64,000 nt of DNA from Tanypteryx hageni (GCA_028673005.1 CM054118.1:84197855-84261854), one strand, 5' to 3'; counted from the first letter of the stretch, positions 1 through 12,085 are shown. Numbers and translations: made by a program. Notes: generated by a model not told the origin, from the sequence alone.

Positions 1-56
1 ATTATATTATTTTGCATTTACTTACCTATGTGAGAGAAATTGATAATACGCTACAG

Positions 57-152
57 CAGGGTTTCCCAAACTGTATTCTTCGGAACCCTTGGGTTCCGCT
101 AAGGTTTCACGACGTTCCATTTCCGTAACTACAGATAGTATGGGAAACTCTG
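57..152. mobile_element. 96-bp hAT-type MITE with 8-bp target duplication
   Basis: The left end reads CAGGGTTTCCC and the right end GGGAAACTCTG, so the termini are inverted with one mismatch. The flanking 8-mers are CGCTACAG (49-56) and CGCTACTG (153-160), matching at 7 of 8 positions, the length typical of hAT target duplications. The interior is too short to code. The terminal sequence resembles the CAGGGTTTCCCAAAC ends common in animal hAT elements. Family assignment rests on the ends only. Confidence 0.7.
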
Positions 153-160
153 CGCTACTG

Positions 161-840
161 TTGTGTGATCATTTTTTGGGACTTAATAGTGCTATTTATA
201 TTTTTCATTCACTTTCTTTTTTAAAGCTTCATTTAAATTTAAGTCGTAGGCTCTAAAGAGCTACTCCCATAGAAGTTAGGAAGAACAATATACTTTTGCT
301 AAAAGGAGCATAATTTGAATTGTAAATGTTCCTTTGTGGGAGATTTACAGCTTTAAAAAAATTTAGAGGCAAAAAGAAGACCGGTGAGTTCTCAAAAAGT
401 TTCCCGTCGCCTCCTTATTTTTCGATCTTCTCCTTCCAAGCCGTCTTTCATTGCGACGACGGCTTAGAATATGAAGTTCTTTTCGTCGGAGCAATAAGGA
501 ACAACTGTCCAACGCCGTAAATGGGAATTGCATCTACTCGTCGCTGCTATTTGCATACTCCCAGCAAAAACGCAGCCGTCGTGACTCCGACCCGACCCAA
601 CATTTTGATAAATGGAAATTTTTGCGATACTGAATGTTTTGATCTGGGCCTTGTACAAAATGGACCTTTATGAAAGTAAAAAAAAACGAAAGATTGTCTT
701 CAACGTCCTCCTTCGAATATAAGAAATAAAACGACTGTCGTTTGCCCCGACATCCCATCTGACATTATTTGAGACGTGCTAGTGTTATTATGAGTTTCTC
801 TTAGATGCAGTTCACGTTAAAAGGGGGAAAGAGGAACTGC
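161..840. other. AT-rich spacer, nothing recognised
   Basis: I see no coherent coding frame, repeat copy or structured element here. The slightly GC-richer part near 430-620 gives only short open frames with no recognisable domain. Confidence 0.5.
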
Positions 841-844
841 TTGG

Positions 845-1150
845 AAAGGGTGGCGAGTGAGGGGAGAGGGTGGGGGCGGTGCTATGGACGGAGGAGTGTG
901 GGGGGTCGTCGTGTCTGATGAACATGGGGGAGATGATGGAAAGGGGCGTGCGGTGGTGGATCTGGCGAGTGATGAGGAGAGAAGGCGACAGGGAAAGGAA
1001 GATGGGAGACGGGGGAGAGGGGGAGATGGTAGGAGGAGATGGGAGTGGGGTGATGGGAAGGGGAGATGGGAGAGGAGATGGGAGGGGGAGATGGGTGATG
1101 GGAGGCGGGAGACGGAGGAGAGGAGGAGGGAGGTATGCGGGGAAGTGGGA
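845..1150 (+). repeat. Purine-rich (G+A) low-complexity tract
   Basis: The + strand is almost entirely G and A, with motifs such as GGGAGATGGGAG repeated imperfectly. Open frames on both strands are low-complexity translations (Arg/Gly/Glu one way, Pro/Ser/Leu the other) and are not taken as genes. From 1150 to about 1400 the sequence becomes CpG-richer and looks single-copy. Confidence 0.8.
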
Positions 1151-1399
1151 GGTGAAGGTGTCCAGATAGTGAAAAATACGCCTCCTGAGGAAACGAGGTC
1201 TTAATGGCGGTTGGCGTGGGCGAGGAAAGATTGCTGCCTCCATGCTCGGATTTCCTTGCTCGTTGCCACCGTCCGCCCCCTGTGTCCCTGCCTCCGCCCC
1301 CTCCCGCCTGAAATTGATCCCTGGGCCGCCCCCACCCCATACACTAGGCAGCGCGGAGGACGCCTGAAATCTCGCTTCGAGTTGAGCTCAAAGCCATTA

Positions 1400-2134
1400 C
1401 GTCATTCATCCTGAGATATAGCTAATTAGAAAATTTCCTGTGTCATCGGAGACAGCGTAATCAGTAAATGTTGAGGCGAAAAAATGGGTAACGTGAGAAA
1501 AAGAAAAGTTAATGAATACAAAGTACGTCGTTAAATTAAACTATCATCCCTATAGAGAAGACAATTTTGAAAGAAAAATATTCGCATACTACAAACAATA
1601 GAGGTATCAATTCTTGATTAATTCCTTTCTCATATTTCTACAATGAGAATATACGTAATATTATATTTAGAAAACTCGAACATATGCACCTTACCTTTGA
1701 TTGTTTTAATGTCGTGAAGCATCCGGGAAAGTGGAAGGCCGAAGATGACTTGGCAGAGGAGACCGCTAGAAATCATGTGTTTTTAAAATGAATCGTTTAT
1801 GCTAATGACGTGTAAAGAATAAAATGATTATTTTCAGGCATTAATCTGCCATTTCTTAGACAAATGGGGACACAGGCGAGAGCTTTTCAGTGAGTTCGGA
1901 AACTGAAACGAGGAAAGAAATTGCGAAAAATGAGAAGGCGGCCCAGGATTTCAAGAGAAACCGACGGACGGAGGCAGGGTTTGTTTCTATGACGACCCTG
2001 AGTGTCAAAATGCCCCTGGGGAGGGATTACTTCGAAGGAGGCGCGAAAGTCCTTTGAAGAACAGAATAAATGGGTGCGAAAATGGTCGCGAGTGGCTGGA
2101 GGAAGTGCGTCTCTTTGGCTTATCCATTTAAAGA
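1400..2134. other. AT-rich spacer, nothing recognised
   Basis: Mostly AT-rich. An open frame on the minus strand that runs through 1887-2366 overlaps the start of repeat A and has no recognisable domain, so it is not called as a gene. Confidence 0.5.
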
Positions 2135-2966
2135 TTTTTAGGCTGGTTTCCAAAGGAAACATAGCCTTATGAAATGGTCGTGTACTGAGTATGTGTGTGC
2201 CTGTGTGTGTGACCTCCGCTAACAACTTTTGCATGAATGTACCAATTTTCATGAAACTTGGTATGAGGCTCGCGATGCCAGGACCCACCTTCGGGCTATA
2301 TTTTATTTGTAGAAGGTAAAAGTCCCGGGTTCGATTCCAGGAAAGTTTTTTCCCTATTTGATTCACATGGAGAGTCTCAAATCTATCGTGCAGAGGTGAT
2401 TTCTTTAATAATTTAAAATATCTTAAATAGTGATATCGGGGCGAGGTTTGTACTGTTCTAAGGGTAAATAATTTAGATTCTAATTCTTATCACAGAATTT
2501 TGATAATTGATCGTATTTTCTTGAATTTCTACTAAAACAGCGTTCTTGCGTTTTAAATCACATTTTATCGGATCGTTGCTATAGAGACGATTATTACCGA
2601 ACTCGACTTGAGCATAGAGGAGTGAACAAATGTGTTATTTTCTTTTCCACTCGACTACCCTTCAGCAGCGGACGGTTGATCAATAAATATTAGCGTATAA
2701 ATAGTAACATTTATTGAATTTGTTTATTAAAAAAATACATGCAAAATATGACGGAAGAAGATTTTGGCATTGCTTTTAGTATTTAAAACCTAATAATGCT
2801 CTATCAATTTGTTTCCGAATATTTCTCTAACATTGATAAATTACGAATTACAAATGGTATTTATGGTATGAGAATTTCTTGGATTGATTAATATACTGAA
2901 ACATTTCCTGTCAATATATTTAATCAATTCGGGCCGTCAACTTTTGTAAACCAGCCTCCATTAGTA
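2135..2966 (+). repeat. Dispersed repeat A, copy 1 (short form)
   Basis: This stretch is clearly homologous, at roughly 80-85% over long parts by eye, to the reverse complement of 46981-48740. Both copies begin near GGCTGGTTTCC or GGCCGGTTTCC and end near AAACCAGCC, an 11-bp inverted pair that hints at a TIR DNA element. Copy 1 lacks about 930 bp present in copy 2: the homology jumps at about 2633-2640, where GAGTGAACAAATG meets TCTTTTCCACTCG. A GGTTCGATTCC box at 2328-2338 matches the tRNA B-box consensus and is kept in copy 2. No coding frame was recognised. Confidence 0.8.
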
Positions 2967-4460
2967 ATGTTTCTGTTAAAAATAAGCGAATTTAAGTTTC
3001 TGTAGAAATCCATCTGTTAAGTGATTGTATCGATTGACCGGATGGAGGATTTTTGTTTTACCTCCATTTACAGATATCTGTAACGTAGCCTATGCAAAAT
3101 TCCTTCTCTATAAAATAGTTAAAATTTCTCATACAAACCCAAAATTAGTGAAAGTTAATTTATTAATCTGCATCATTTTTTAAAAATAAATAGAATATTG
3201 TACAACCCGGAATAACTGTACCGATTGAGATATTGGGTTGCATAGAGATGAATAAAATACGGTAAATTCGAGGAAGGCAATAGACTTAATTACCTCATTA
3301 AAAATTGAAATTAATTGATTTTACTGTATTGCAAACATTAAACTGTTTTTATTTTGCATAGTAAAGTAGTCATTGGCTTAAGCATATGAGTTTAAAATTC
3401 TCTATAGACTATCTCTGTTAAAAATTAAGAAGCCAACTTTTAAAAAGAATTTTCCATATACCCATTATTTTTTAATACATTCCACTTCTAGAAAAAAACG
3501 TTTTCCTCTTCTCATTTATAATGTTATAGCATAGTATTTCTTACGGAGAAAAGGCAGTGGCAGCTACAGTAGAAACTGTCACTGTTGCTGGTAAATTGAA
3601 TGTAGTGCGTGATTACAGAAAAGGATGATCCTGCTAAAAATGATACTCAGATTGCTATGGAATTGAATGAAATCAACCCTTTCGGTAACTGATATGAATT
3701 CAGCCAGCCGGTGACCTAGGCGACGATTTCACGGCGGGATTTGAAGAATGAAATTCGAAAGAACTCGCAAGCGTGTTTGGAACGAGGCAGTATCTCAGAA
3801 GTTGAAAAATATCCAGCGAACACTTGCTTAGCAGATGAGAACTTTTTGAAATCTTTCAGTCTTTTTTCTTCTTTGCTTTGGGGAAACTTTCTTCGTCATA
3901 TCTCTAAGGAGTCTTCTTTTCTTTCGTTGTTTCGCGAACGAATTTATTTTTCCTCCGAGGCGCCTTGGTTTCTTTAATGCACTCAGATATTTCTCGGGGA
4001 GAGTAAGATTAATGCCGCTAAAAATGGCGACTCTAATCTAAAAAAGCGATAAATTTCTTAAAACTGATAGATATCACGGACGATATTTCTTTCAAAAAAT
4101 ATTCCGGTTTTTACGCACAAGATATATCGCTTTTCAATTGATTTTCTCTCTTTTTCTATAAAGTGTGCGCATTTTTGGTTGAAACCGTTTCGCTAGTAGA
4201 TAAAAAGTAGGACAAATGCCAAGGCTTTCCTATTCTATGGCGCATTCCTTATAAACACTTATTAACTCAGTGCGGAGACATCTCTCACGGTCCGCAATAG
4301 GGCAGACAAAAATGTCTGGCACGAAAGAAGCAATAATAGTGTCAAGAGGAGCGAGTAGTAAAGAAGCTTTGATTTTTTTCCGCCAAAAAGAGAAACACGC
4401 CGCAAAGAATATCGATTTTTTTATCGCTAGCATAAGCCCGGATGCGTTTAAGATAAACTG
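2967..4460. other. AT-rich spacer, nothing recognised
   Basis: No repeat copy or protein domain was recognised. Short open frames at 3741-3977 and 4230-4538 have no recognisable motifs and are probably chance. Confidence 0.5.
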
Positions 4461-4469
4461 AAGGGATAA

Positions 4470-5110
4470 GAGGGAGAAAGTGAGAGAGAGAGAGATGAAG
4501 AATGAGATGAAGGGAGACCCACACACACACACACGCACATTGGGAACTAGAGAGAGGAGCTTAAGGAATGGAGGGGCATTTGGAGGAAAATGATTACGGT
4601 TGGCGGGGAAAACGTTGAAAAATTGGAAACCGAGGAATTGATCCGAAATGGCGAGTGGATGCTAGGAAACGGAAAGGAAGCGATGAAGGGGAGAAGAGGG
4701 GAAGGAGAAAAGGGGGATGAGAAGAGGGAAAGGAGAAAGGGGGACGAGGAGAGGGGAAGGAGGAAAGTGGGGAGGTTTAGTAGGATAGGAGAGGGAGGAG
4801 GAGAGGGGAGAAAGATTGGTAAAGTAGGATAGGGGGAAGGGGAGAAAGGAGTGGAAGAGGTTAAGAGGAGGAGGAAAGGGAAAAGATGAGGGGGTGGAGG
4901 GGAAGGAGGAAAGAGGAGTGGGAGGAAGGAAAAGACGAAGGAGAACTTTTGAGGAGGGAGGGGAAGTTTAATGGAAGTGTGTAAGGAGAAATGCGGATGG
5001 GGATAAAGGAAATAAAAGGGGCAGGAGGAGGAGGAGAGGACGAGGGAGAAGGAGATGAAGAGGGAGGAGGAGGAGAGGGGGAGGTAAAGGGGAGAAAAGA
5101 GAGAGAGAAA
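4470..5110 (+). repeat. Purine-rich (GA/GGA) low-complexity tract
   Basis: The + strand is a long imperfect G+A tract (GGAGGAGGAGAGG-like), with a short (CA)n run near 4518-4533 at its left side. A nearly open frame at 4590-4832 is a low-complexity translation of this tract and is not a gene. Confidence 0.8.
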
Positions 5111-6765
5111 TCGTCAGAGTTTGAGATGGCCCAGGATGGAAGACCGAAAGGATTGCCGACTTAATTGACCCTTTTTTTTGAAAATCGTTTCCGTGGTATT
5201 ATTGAGTGCAACATCGGCAGAATGAAGCGAATGTCGAAAAATAATCTCAATTACTGGAAAGAAGTGAATGTATGACAATGATTTGATAATTTAAGATCCT
5301 ACGCAAAGATACTTTTGTGGAATAAGTCGCCAGATTACTGGACGTGAGAAATGATATTTTAATAAACATGTGAAGAAATATAAATATTAGAGATAATGCT
5401 CGAATTACATGAAAAGACACTGACATCCCTGTCAATGTGTACAAGATAATTTGTTGATAAAATGTTACGCTAGATGTTCTTGGGTTAATTTTCATTGCAA
5501 TTAATTACCCTTGGCTGCGCCGGCGTCGCTATCAGCAATTCGAATTTTTTATTGTAATAACGGAAACAAAGCTTTCGTCTAGAAACATTCCATGTACTGA
5601 ACAAATTCAGAAGAATAATAGAAATGACTCTGTAATAAGGCGTTTTACGAAAAAATGTTTCAAGGAATACTTGTAGAAAATTATATTGTCTATAACTCTG
5701 TTAATAACAAATGTTTACAATAATGAAGCTGTAGTAGTAAAAAACGGAAAAGTTATAAGTGTAATCTTCCATATCCGGTAGACCAATCACAGCAAAACAT
5801 TTGCCAAATCCTTAATTTATATCTAATAAAAACCCCGCTAACAAAATTCCTATCATTAACACTGCAGCAAAGGCATCGTCGAAAAAATAGTGAAAATCTA
5901 TTCAGTTGACCTTAAAACTTGTATTTCCGTTGAAATCTCGATTTCGATTTTTTCGCAAATAGATACAATACTTTCTCTATGCTGCGCATGGAAAAAGTAA
6001 AAATTAATAAATCGTGTTTAAAATGAGCTTCGGTGACAAATTTTCTTCGATTTGTTGACAAAAGAATGTAATTTATGATATTTATACGAATTTTACGGAA
6101 TTCCAAATATTTTAAAGTGAAAATTTACGATAGAGTGATCTAATAGGATAAAATTTATATTAACTATCCATACCACAGGATACCCAAACTTTGAATGACT
6201 CGCAAAGGAAGAAATATATTTGCCTCTTTCAACTAGATCCTAAATATGTCATTAATGCTGTTACGCAAACCTCATTTCCTTATTTCGCTCATTTATACCG
6301 CGCAGCATAAAATAACCACGGGCGTCCATTATGACAAAATGTAAACTAAACACCACGCTTGCTGGAAACACTGGAATAAAAATCTATAATCAATTCACAT
6401 ACAGCTGTTTTTAAATTGGTTATCACCTTTTATAAATATTTCGTGCATAATTTTCCCGCGTCGTGTTGTGCAGAGCTTTGAATTCATTTCGTTAGACGCA
6501 AATGGTTTGATTTCAGAAGTTATATTTTCGAAATAAATTGATGAAAAAGGTAGCGCAAAATAAACGACTTAGTTGAAGCGGTACCATAAATTCTGACGAA
6601 TTGTTTTAGAGAGAAGAGACGTTTCACTTTTCATCTGGAAAAAGTATTTCGCGCCAACTCTCCCAAAATATGCAGTTTCACTCGACCGAGGTAATCCCCA
6701 CGCGGGACAAAGAATCAAGATGGACGAGCAAGGGGTTTTGCGGAACATCTAGCCACGATAATAAA
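5111..6765. other. AT-rich spacer with a fragment shared with repeat A
   Basis: Mostly unremarkable. About 80 bp at 5926-6006 (GTTGAAATCTCGATTTCG, then CTATGCTGCGCATGGA) resembles 48156-48233, which lies in the part of repeat A copy 2 that copy 1 lacks. It may be a third, highly decayed piece of that family. No coding signal was recognised. Confidence 0.45.
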
Positions 6766-6939
6766 GAATAAGGGAGATAGAGGGGCAGGGGAGGGCAAGA
6801 AGGAGGCAGGGGACGACAAGAGGGGGCAGGGTGGGGAGGGACGAGGGCAGCGGCGTGAAGGAAATGTGTACGACGTCCGACTGCGAGACATATTCGAAAT
6901 ATGTGATCTAATAACAAATGGAGAAACTAGAGTGGAGAG

Positions 6940-7230
6940 AGAAGGAGGGAGGGAGCGAAGGGAGGAGGGGAGGGAGCGAAGGGAGGAGGGGGAGGGAGTG
7001 AAGAGAGGATGGGGAGGGAGTGAAGGGTGGGAGGGGGAGGGAGCGAAGGGAGGAGGGGGAGGGGAGCGAAGGGAGGACGGGGAGGGAGTGAAGAGAGGAT
7101 GGGGAGGGAGTGAAGGGAGGAGGGGGAGGGAGCGAAGGGAGGAGGGGGAGGGAGCGAAGGGAGGACGGGGAGGGAGTGAAGAGAGGAGGGGGAGGGAGTG
7201 AAGGGAGGAGGGGGAGGGAGGGAGAGCGGA
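6940..7230 (+). repeat. 22-bp purine minisatellite
   Basis: The unit is about 22 bp, of the form GAGGGAGTGAAGGGAGGAGG, repeated roughly a dozen times with variants such as GTGAAG, GCGAAG, GAGAGGATG and GAGGACG. Marker-to-marker distances are 22 bp. The frames open on both strands are by-products of the low complexity. A looser G+A stretch precedes it from about 6780. Confidence 0.85.
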
Positions 7231-7235
7231 GGGGC

Positions 7236-7800
7236 GCTTCCTTCGCTACGAGATGAGACGCCATTACGGCGATGGAAACGGTGAGGGAGTCGCCGGAGAC
7301 GGATCGCCTCCTGCTTCGGCCCTCAAAATGAACCGTCTTTCTCCACCTCAGCCTCGAGGACCGGCTAAACCTTCCCCTCCTCCGACGGAGCGAACTTTAA
7401 GCCAGCCCCCGCCGCGCCCCCTACCGCCCCCTCCTCCCTTCCTCTCCCGCCCCCCCGCTCCCAACACTGGCAACATCCATCCACTTCCATCCTACCCAAC
7501 TCCCAACGTATCTTTCCTCGCCTCTTTTTCTTTTCTCCTCTCTCTCCCTAAATCTCCATTTCTTCCTCGCTCCCGTTCTTCATCATTCTTTCCTCTCATT
7601 CGTGTTGGATGAAAATAGTAGTTGCAACATCTACTTATTATCTCGCGAAATAACGAAGTTTTTCTTTACTCCCGTCCTCTGTAACTTATCTCGTTCTCTC
7701 TACAAGGTCAGCAACAAGCGCTTCTCTCTCTCTTTCGCTCTCTCTCTCTCTCTCTCTCTTAAGCAACGTTTTTCTTTATCCTCTTTTGCATGCTCCCTGT
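7236..7800. other. CpG-containing patch followed by a pyrimidine tract with (CT)n
   Basis: At 7236-7340 the sequence is GC-balanced with many CpGs. From about 7370 the + strand becomes C+T-rich, ending in a (CT)n run at 7718-7760. So the sign of the purine/pyrimidine skew flips within 150 bp of the 22-bp minisatellite. No gene is supported. Confidence 0.6.
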
Positions 7801-8690
7801 GAAATCTTCTTTCCTTTTACCTCCCTACCACCCGATAACTGCCCTACAATCACTGCCCTCCCCACCTTTAAAACACTTGATCATTTCTCTTTTCCCCTTT
7901 CTCACTCACTGAAAAACTCCGCTTTGTATTTTTTCGACTCCATTCGACCAATTAAAAATTCGGTAAAATCAACTCTCATTACTGAAATAGGAATATCGTT
8001 AAATTTATTTTCAGGCACAAATGCTACGTTTGCACTATTTAACGAGAATATACTCTTATTATTTCTCTCTAGGTCATTTATTTCACTCAAACCTTTGTGC
8101 GATTTACTTTTTGATGTTGGAAAAATCTCCGATTACCTGGGTGAGTTTTAAGAAAATTGGCTCAATAACTAAAACAATTTTTCATTGTAAATCTCAATTA
8201 TTGTCGATTCTAATGTAATAGAGTAATGCCCGAGTTCGAAATGGAAGTTGGAAATTACTGGTGTTCCATTAATGTTATACTGTCCAAGGCGTTTAGGATC
8301 CAAGGCTTTAGCGTCCAAACTCCAGCCTTCGGAGGAGTTGGCGAGAGATAATGTTGCCGCAATCTCCCGCTTACGAAAGTCATCATTAAAATCAAGTCGA
8401 ATTAAAGAATGATAATTTCAAAAGAAACTTATAAATAGCCGCTGATTCGTCGCCGACCTTCCACCGGAAAATTATTTCATTTCCGGCGAGAACATTACGC
8501 TATTGATAATCTTTATGCTTGGAAATGGATTTTATTTTATAAAAAAATAATGTCTCTCACGCACACTATTTGACGTGTTCGAGTATAGCTTGCTTGAAAT
8601 AGCGAAGCAGTTCAATACAAGTCACAATCTCTTTCATGAGCGAGTACTTCTTCGGACCCGACATAGAATTAAATATGAAACAAACGTTTC
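7801..8690. other. AT-rich spacer, nothing recognised
   Basis: Short overlapping frames between 7786 and 8218 show no domain. No repeat copy was recognised. Confidence 0.45.
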
Positions 8691-9530
8691 TTGTGATAAT
8701 CCTCGTCCCTTCCATACCGCCTTAAGAATCCCTTTGTCAGTGCCTCCGCCCTGATCCTTGCAACTTCTCATTCCTTCATCTTAACCCCTCCACTATCCTC
8801 CTAGCCCTTCCCGTTAGGTCGCTCGCCGTAACCACATAACCCCCGCCAACCCTCTCAATACCCTCACCCCACCCCAATCCACCTAACATCCCCTTCCTCC
8901 GCCCCTATTCTAAAGTCCCTTTTCCCCACCCCAATCCTAACGTCCCCTCCCTATCCTAACATCCTCACGCTACTTCTCCTAAAACCCCATCCGAGACCTT
9001 ATACCTCTCCATATCTTCTCCATCTCCCGCCCCCTTCTAACCCCGACCGCTCTTACTGTAAAACCGACCCCTCCGCACCAACCTCCTTCATCCTCCGACC
9101 TCCTCCTAACCCCTTACCCCCCTCCCACTTCCTCGCTCTCCGCCCCTCTCATCTCGTGTCCTTTTAAGCCAACCGCCACTTCTCCGCCTCCCACGTTCTC
9201 ATCCGGGCCTCCACTCACGTAATCTCCATCAATCAGAGGTCTTATTCCATCCCTCCCGCCCCCCTCCGCCTCTCCTACTCGCCCATTTTGCCCTCTTTAG
9301 CACCGCCGCCGCCTCCTTCTTCCGCCCCTTCCGTCATCTCTCCGCCTATGCCATCCAGGAGCACATCTCTGCGTCCCATCTCTCTCTTCCTCTCTCTCTC
9401 TGTCCCTGCCCCCCCCCCCCTCAAAGCCCATTGCTCCCCCCACCCTTCGCCCCTCTGTCCGCTCGATCCACCCCCACCCCAGGTCCATCTCCGCCTACAA
9501 CTCCCGACATTCACGTGGCATAGTCCATAA
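8690..9530 (+). repeat. Pyrimidine-rich (C+T) tract with poly-C run
   Basis: About 840 bp of the + strand is dominated by C and T (CCCCTCC/CCTCC motifs), with a homopolymer C run near 9409-9420. The opposite strand is therefore G-rich and could form quadruplex or triplex structures. Open frames here encode only Pro/Ser-rich or Arg/Gly-rich sequence and are not genes. Confidence 0.8.
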
Positions 9531-10095
9531 CCAGCATTAGTACCCCAGCCGCCATCATGCGATTTCAAAATCACCCAATCAGCAAAACGCGTAGGCAATT
9601 CATAGGAAAAAAATTTCCGCGTCACATTTTGTAGGAATAAATAAAGTCGGCGTCAAAATGTTTTTTAAATATAATAATTGCTGTATGTAACATGACGAAA
9701 CCGAAATTATTTTGATTTTGTGGCACGGCTCAATTGTAATTATGGCACAAATGATCGAATTAATTAAATCTTAGATAGATCCAGTTCTCATTACATTCCC
9801 GATTATATGAACTCAAGACATAGCAATCACTAAAACTATATATTCTGCTTTAAAAGCTCGTTGAAACTGGTCTGGGGTTTGTAATCTGGCTGAGCAGTAA
9901 TTTCTTACAAATTAATTAATTATTGAATAAACTGATAAATTTGAATTCTCTAAAAGTATAAAATTGTTGAAAATTCTGATTCATTATTTTGTTCTTAGCA
10001 ATAAGACGAGCTAGATAATTCCTTGAATTAACTATTGTGTTGCTTTTTCCTGATTTTTACATTACTTTTCCAGCGTTATTTATTTACAAATAATT
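9531..10095. other. AT-rich spacer, nothing recognised
   Basis: No coding or repeat structure was recognised before the Tigger-like remnant begins. Confidence 0.45.
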
Positions 10096-10101
10096 TTTTC
10101 T

Positions 10102-10815
10102 CTAACAGAAAACTTGTATGATCGGATTTTTAGTTGATGTGCTTTTAATCGAATCACGAGAAACTTCAAAATAGTCACAAAGTACGAAGTACCAAATCCG
10201 GCAATCTTTGGACTTGTATTGGCCGGTTTTTGGATTTTTACGATTAATTGATAATATACATTTGTGCTTTCCTGAGATAAGCTTTTCTCGAATTGTGCAA
10301 ACAGACAATTTTCTGCTCAATAATAAACCTTTTCCGCTCAAATCCATGATTGAAGTCATTCGCACATCTGAGCAATGGTAGGATATTTTTCGCGCCTTTC
10401 ACTCTTGTTGGTGCAGTCTTATCCTCGGCTGTTAACGCCTTTCCGGGATAAAGTCAGAAAGAAAAGTCTCATCGACATTATATACCTGGCCATTTTTCAT
10501 GATATCATCAGCAACTAATTTTGAAAATTCATCAATATAGTTTTCCACTGTTTCATGATTGGTGGAAGCATTTAGTTGCTGAATCCAGTATGGTTTTTTG
10601 AATTTCGTGAGCAAGCCAATAGAATAATTATATGGAATTGCACGTTTCATGTTTTTGTGGAAATTTTGTGCTTTGGTTACAAGCAGTCACAAAACGAGTC
10701 TTGTGCCGAATTCAAGTAAATTTGATTGCCGCTAGCTAGACAGCATTTTTAAGGAAAGATTTTGTAAAACGTCCGGATTTTTGACAGCCGAATTTTGGAC
10801 TATGTACTGTACTTA
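10102..10815 (-). pseudogene. Tigger/pogo-like (DDE_1) transposase remnant
   Basis: On the minus strand, 10650-10432 encodes a peptide containing GQVYNVDETFL, the first catalytic Asp block of pogo/Tigger/jerky-type DDE_1 transposases (usual form YNVDETGL or YNADETGL). After a stop, the same strand continues with TAPTRVKGAKNILPLLRCAN, which fits the next block of the family. A further frame at 10365-10102 is open but unassigned. Upstream on the minus strand, near 10815-10780, the sequence CAGTACATAGTCC followed by a CCGGA motif resembles the CAGT-type ends of pogo/Tigger elements. The gene is truncated, stop-interrupted and lacks the second and third catalytic residues. Such transposases cut and paste DNA at TA targets in the nucleus. 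This copy is dead. Confidence 0.6.
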
Positions 10816-11139
10816 TTAAGAATTTAATTCAGTAGTTTATATTGCTTTCTAATTATATTTTTATTTGGCCTATCTCATAGCTAATGTTTGTATAAATTCA
10901 GTTTCAGACGGTTTGAACTGCCTGACGCTCTTGTTGGAAATTGAAAAACAACCTAAAAGTTCGTGAAAGTGATCTTCCCATTGTAGAGGTGATTATAAAA
11001 TGTAGCCGAAAGACGTTTTGTTGTATTTAATTTAGCTGCATTGAATCGGGTTACTTTACCACAATACCAGCTGCCAATAACATCTAACTTGGCATTGTAT
11101 TTATGTAATCTTTTATTTAATGTAATTTTTAATTTTATT
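10816..11139. other. AT-rich spacer, nothing recognised
   Basis: A short minus-strand frame spans 10953-11153 without a recognisable domain. Nothing else was seen. Confidence 0.4.
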
Positions 11140-12085
11140 ATGCCTTTTCGCACGAGGTGAACGCATGTTTGGGAGGTCGTCTCCTTCCGTCCGCATGTTA
11201 AACTCGGAATCCGCTGGACGTATTATGATGAAATTCGGTATTGGAAAATATTGCTAAAATTAGTCTACGGATTTCAATTTCGGTAAAAATCGGACAAAAA
11301 TGATGACCACTTTACATGAAAACCTACAAAGTTCCTTTGTTTCAACTTGGGAACCGTTAGTCGTATTTTGATGAAATTTGGTGTTGGGGAGTTTTGCTAA
11401 TATTGTTTGTCCGATTCCAATTTTGGTTAAAATCGAACAACAATTACGACCACTTTATATGACCTACAAATAGTTGACAATGTTCCTTTGATTCAACTCC
11501 GGAACCGTTTGATGTATTTTAATGAAATTTGGTATTGGAAAGTTTCGCTAAAATTGGTCGACTGATTCCAACTGTGGTTAAAATCGGACAACAATGACGA
11601 CCACTTTACATGAAGACCAACATGTAGTTTACAATGTTCCTCTGTTTCAACTCGGGAATCGCTTGATGTATTTTAATAAATTTCGTATTGGGAAGTTTTA
11701 TTAAAATTGGTAGACAGATTCCAATTTTGGTGAAAATCGGACAAAAATTACTACCACTTCACATGACCTACAAATTGTTGACAATGTTCCTTAGTTTCCA
11801 CTTGGGAACCGCATGATGTATTTTGATGCATTTTTTTATTGGGGATTTTTGTTAAAATTAATTGACCGATTCCAATTTTGGTTAAAATCGGACAATAATT
11901 ACCACTACATTGCATGAAGTCCTACATGTATTTTACAACGTATCTCGCTTGCTTCTCGTTGAATTCTCATCTGAGCGAAAAATATTGAGAACATTGTGAA
12001 ATCTCAAAGAGCTCATTTGGAAACTCTGTGTACTCCGACATGTAATACAACTTTCCAATCTTGTTTTTATTCTTCCTTACTTTCT
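11140..12085 (+). repeat. Dispersed repeat B, copy 1, with about 150-bp internal units
   Basis: The head (GCACGAGGTGAACGCATG near 11150) and tail (GAGCGAAAAATATTGAGAAC near 11973) match 37770-38700 in the same orientation. Between them lie five degenerate tandem units. The marker CGGACAA or CGAACAA falls at about 11291, 11434, 11585, 11738 and 11889, giving spacings of 143-153 bp. Each unit carries a GATGAAATTTGGTATTGG-like core. No coding frame is supported. The repeat is an interspersed element carrying an internal satellite-like array, of unknown class. Confidence 0.8.

Noticed and set aside
2320..2340. Possible tRNA gene from the GGTTCGATTCC box
   Set aside because: No cloverleaf, acceptor stem or anticodon arm can be drawn around it. 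It is reported only as a B-box-like motif in repeat A.
11140..12085. CRISPR-like regular spacing
   Set aside because: The units are about 150 bp, degenerate and contiguous, with no short exact repeats separated by unique spacers. The host is a eukaryote.
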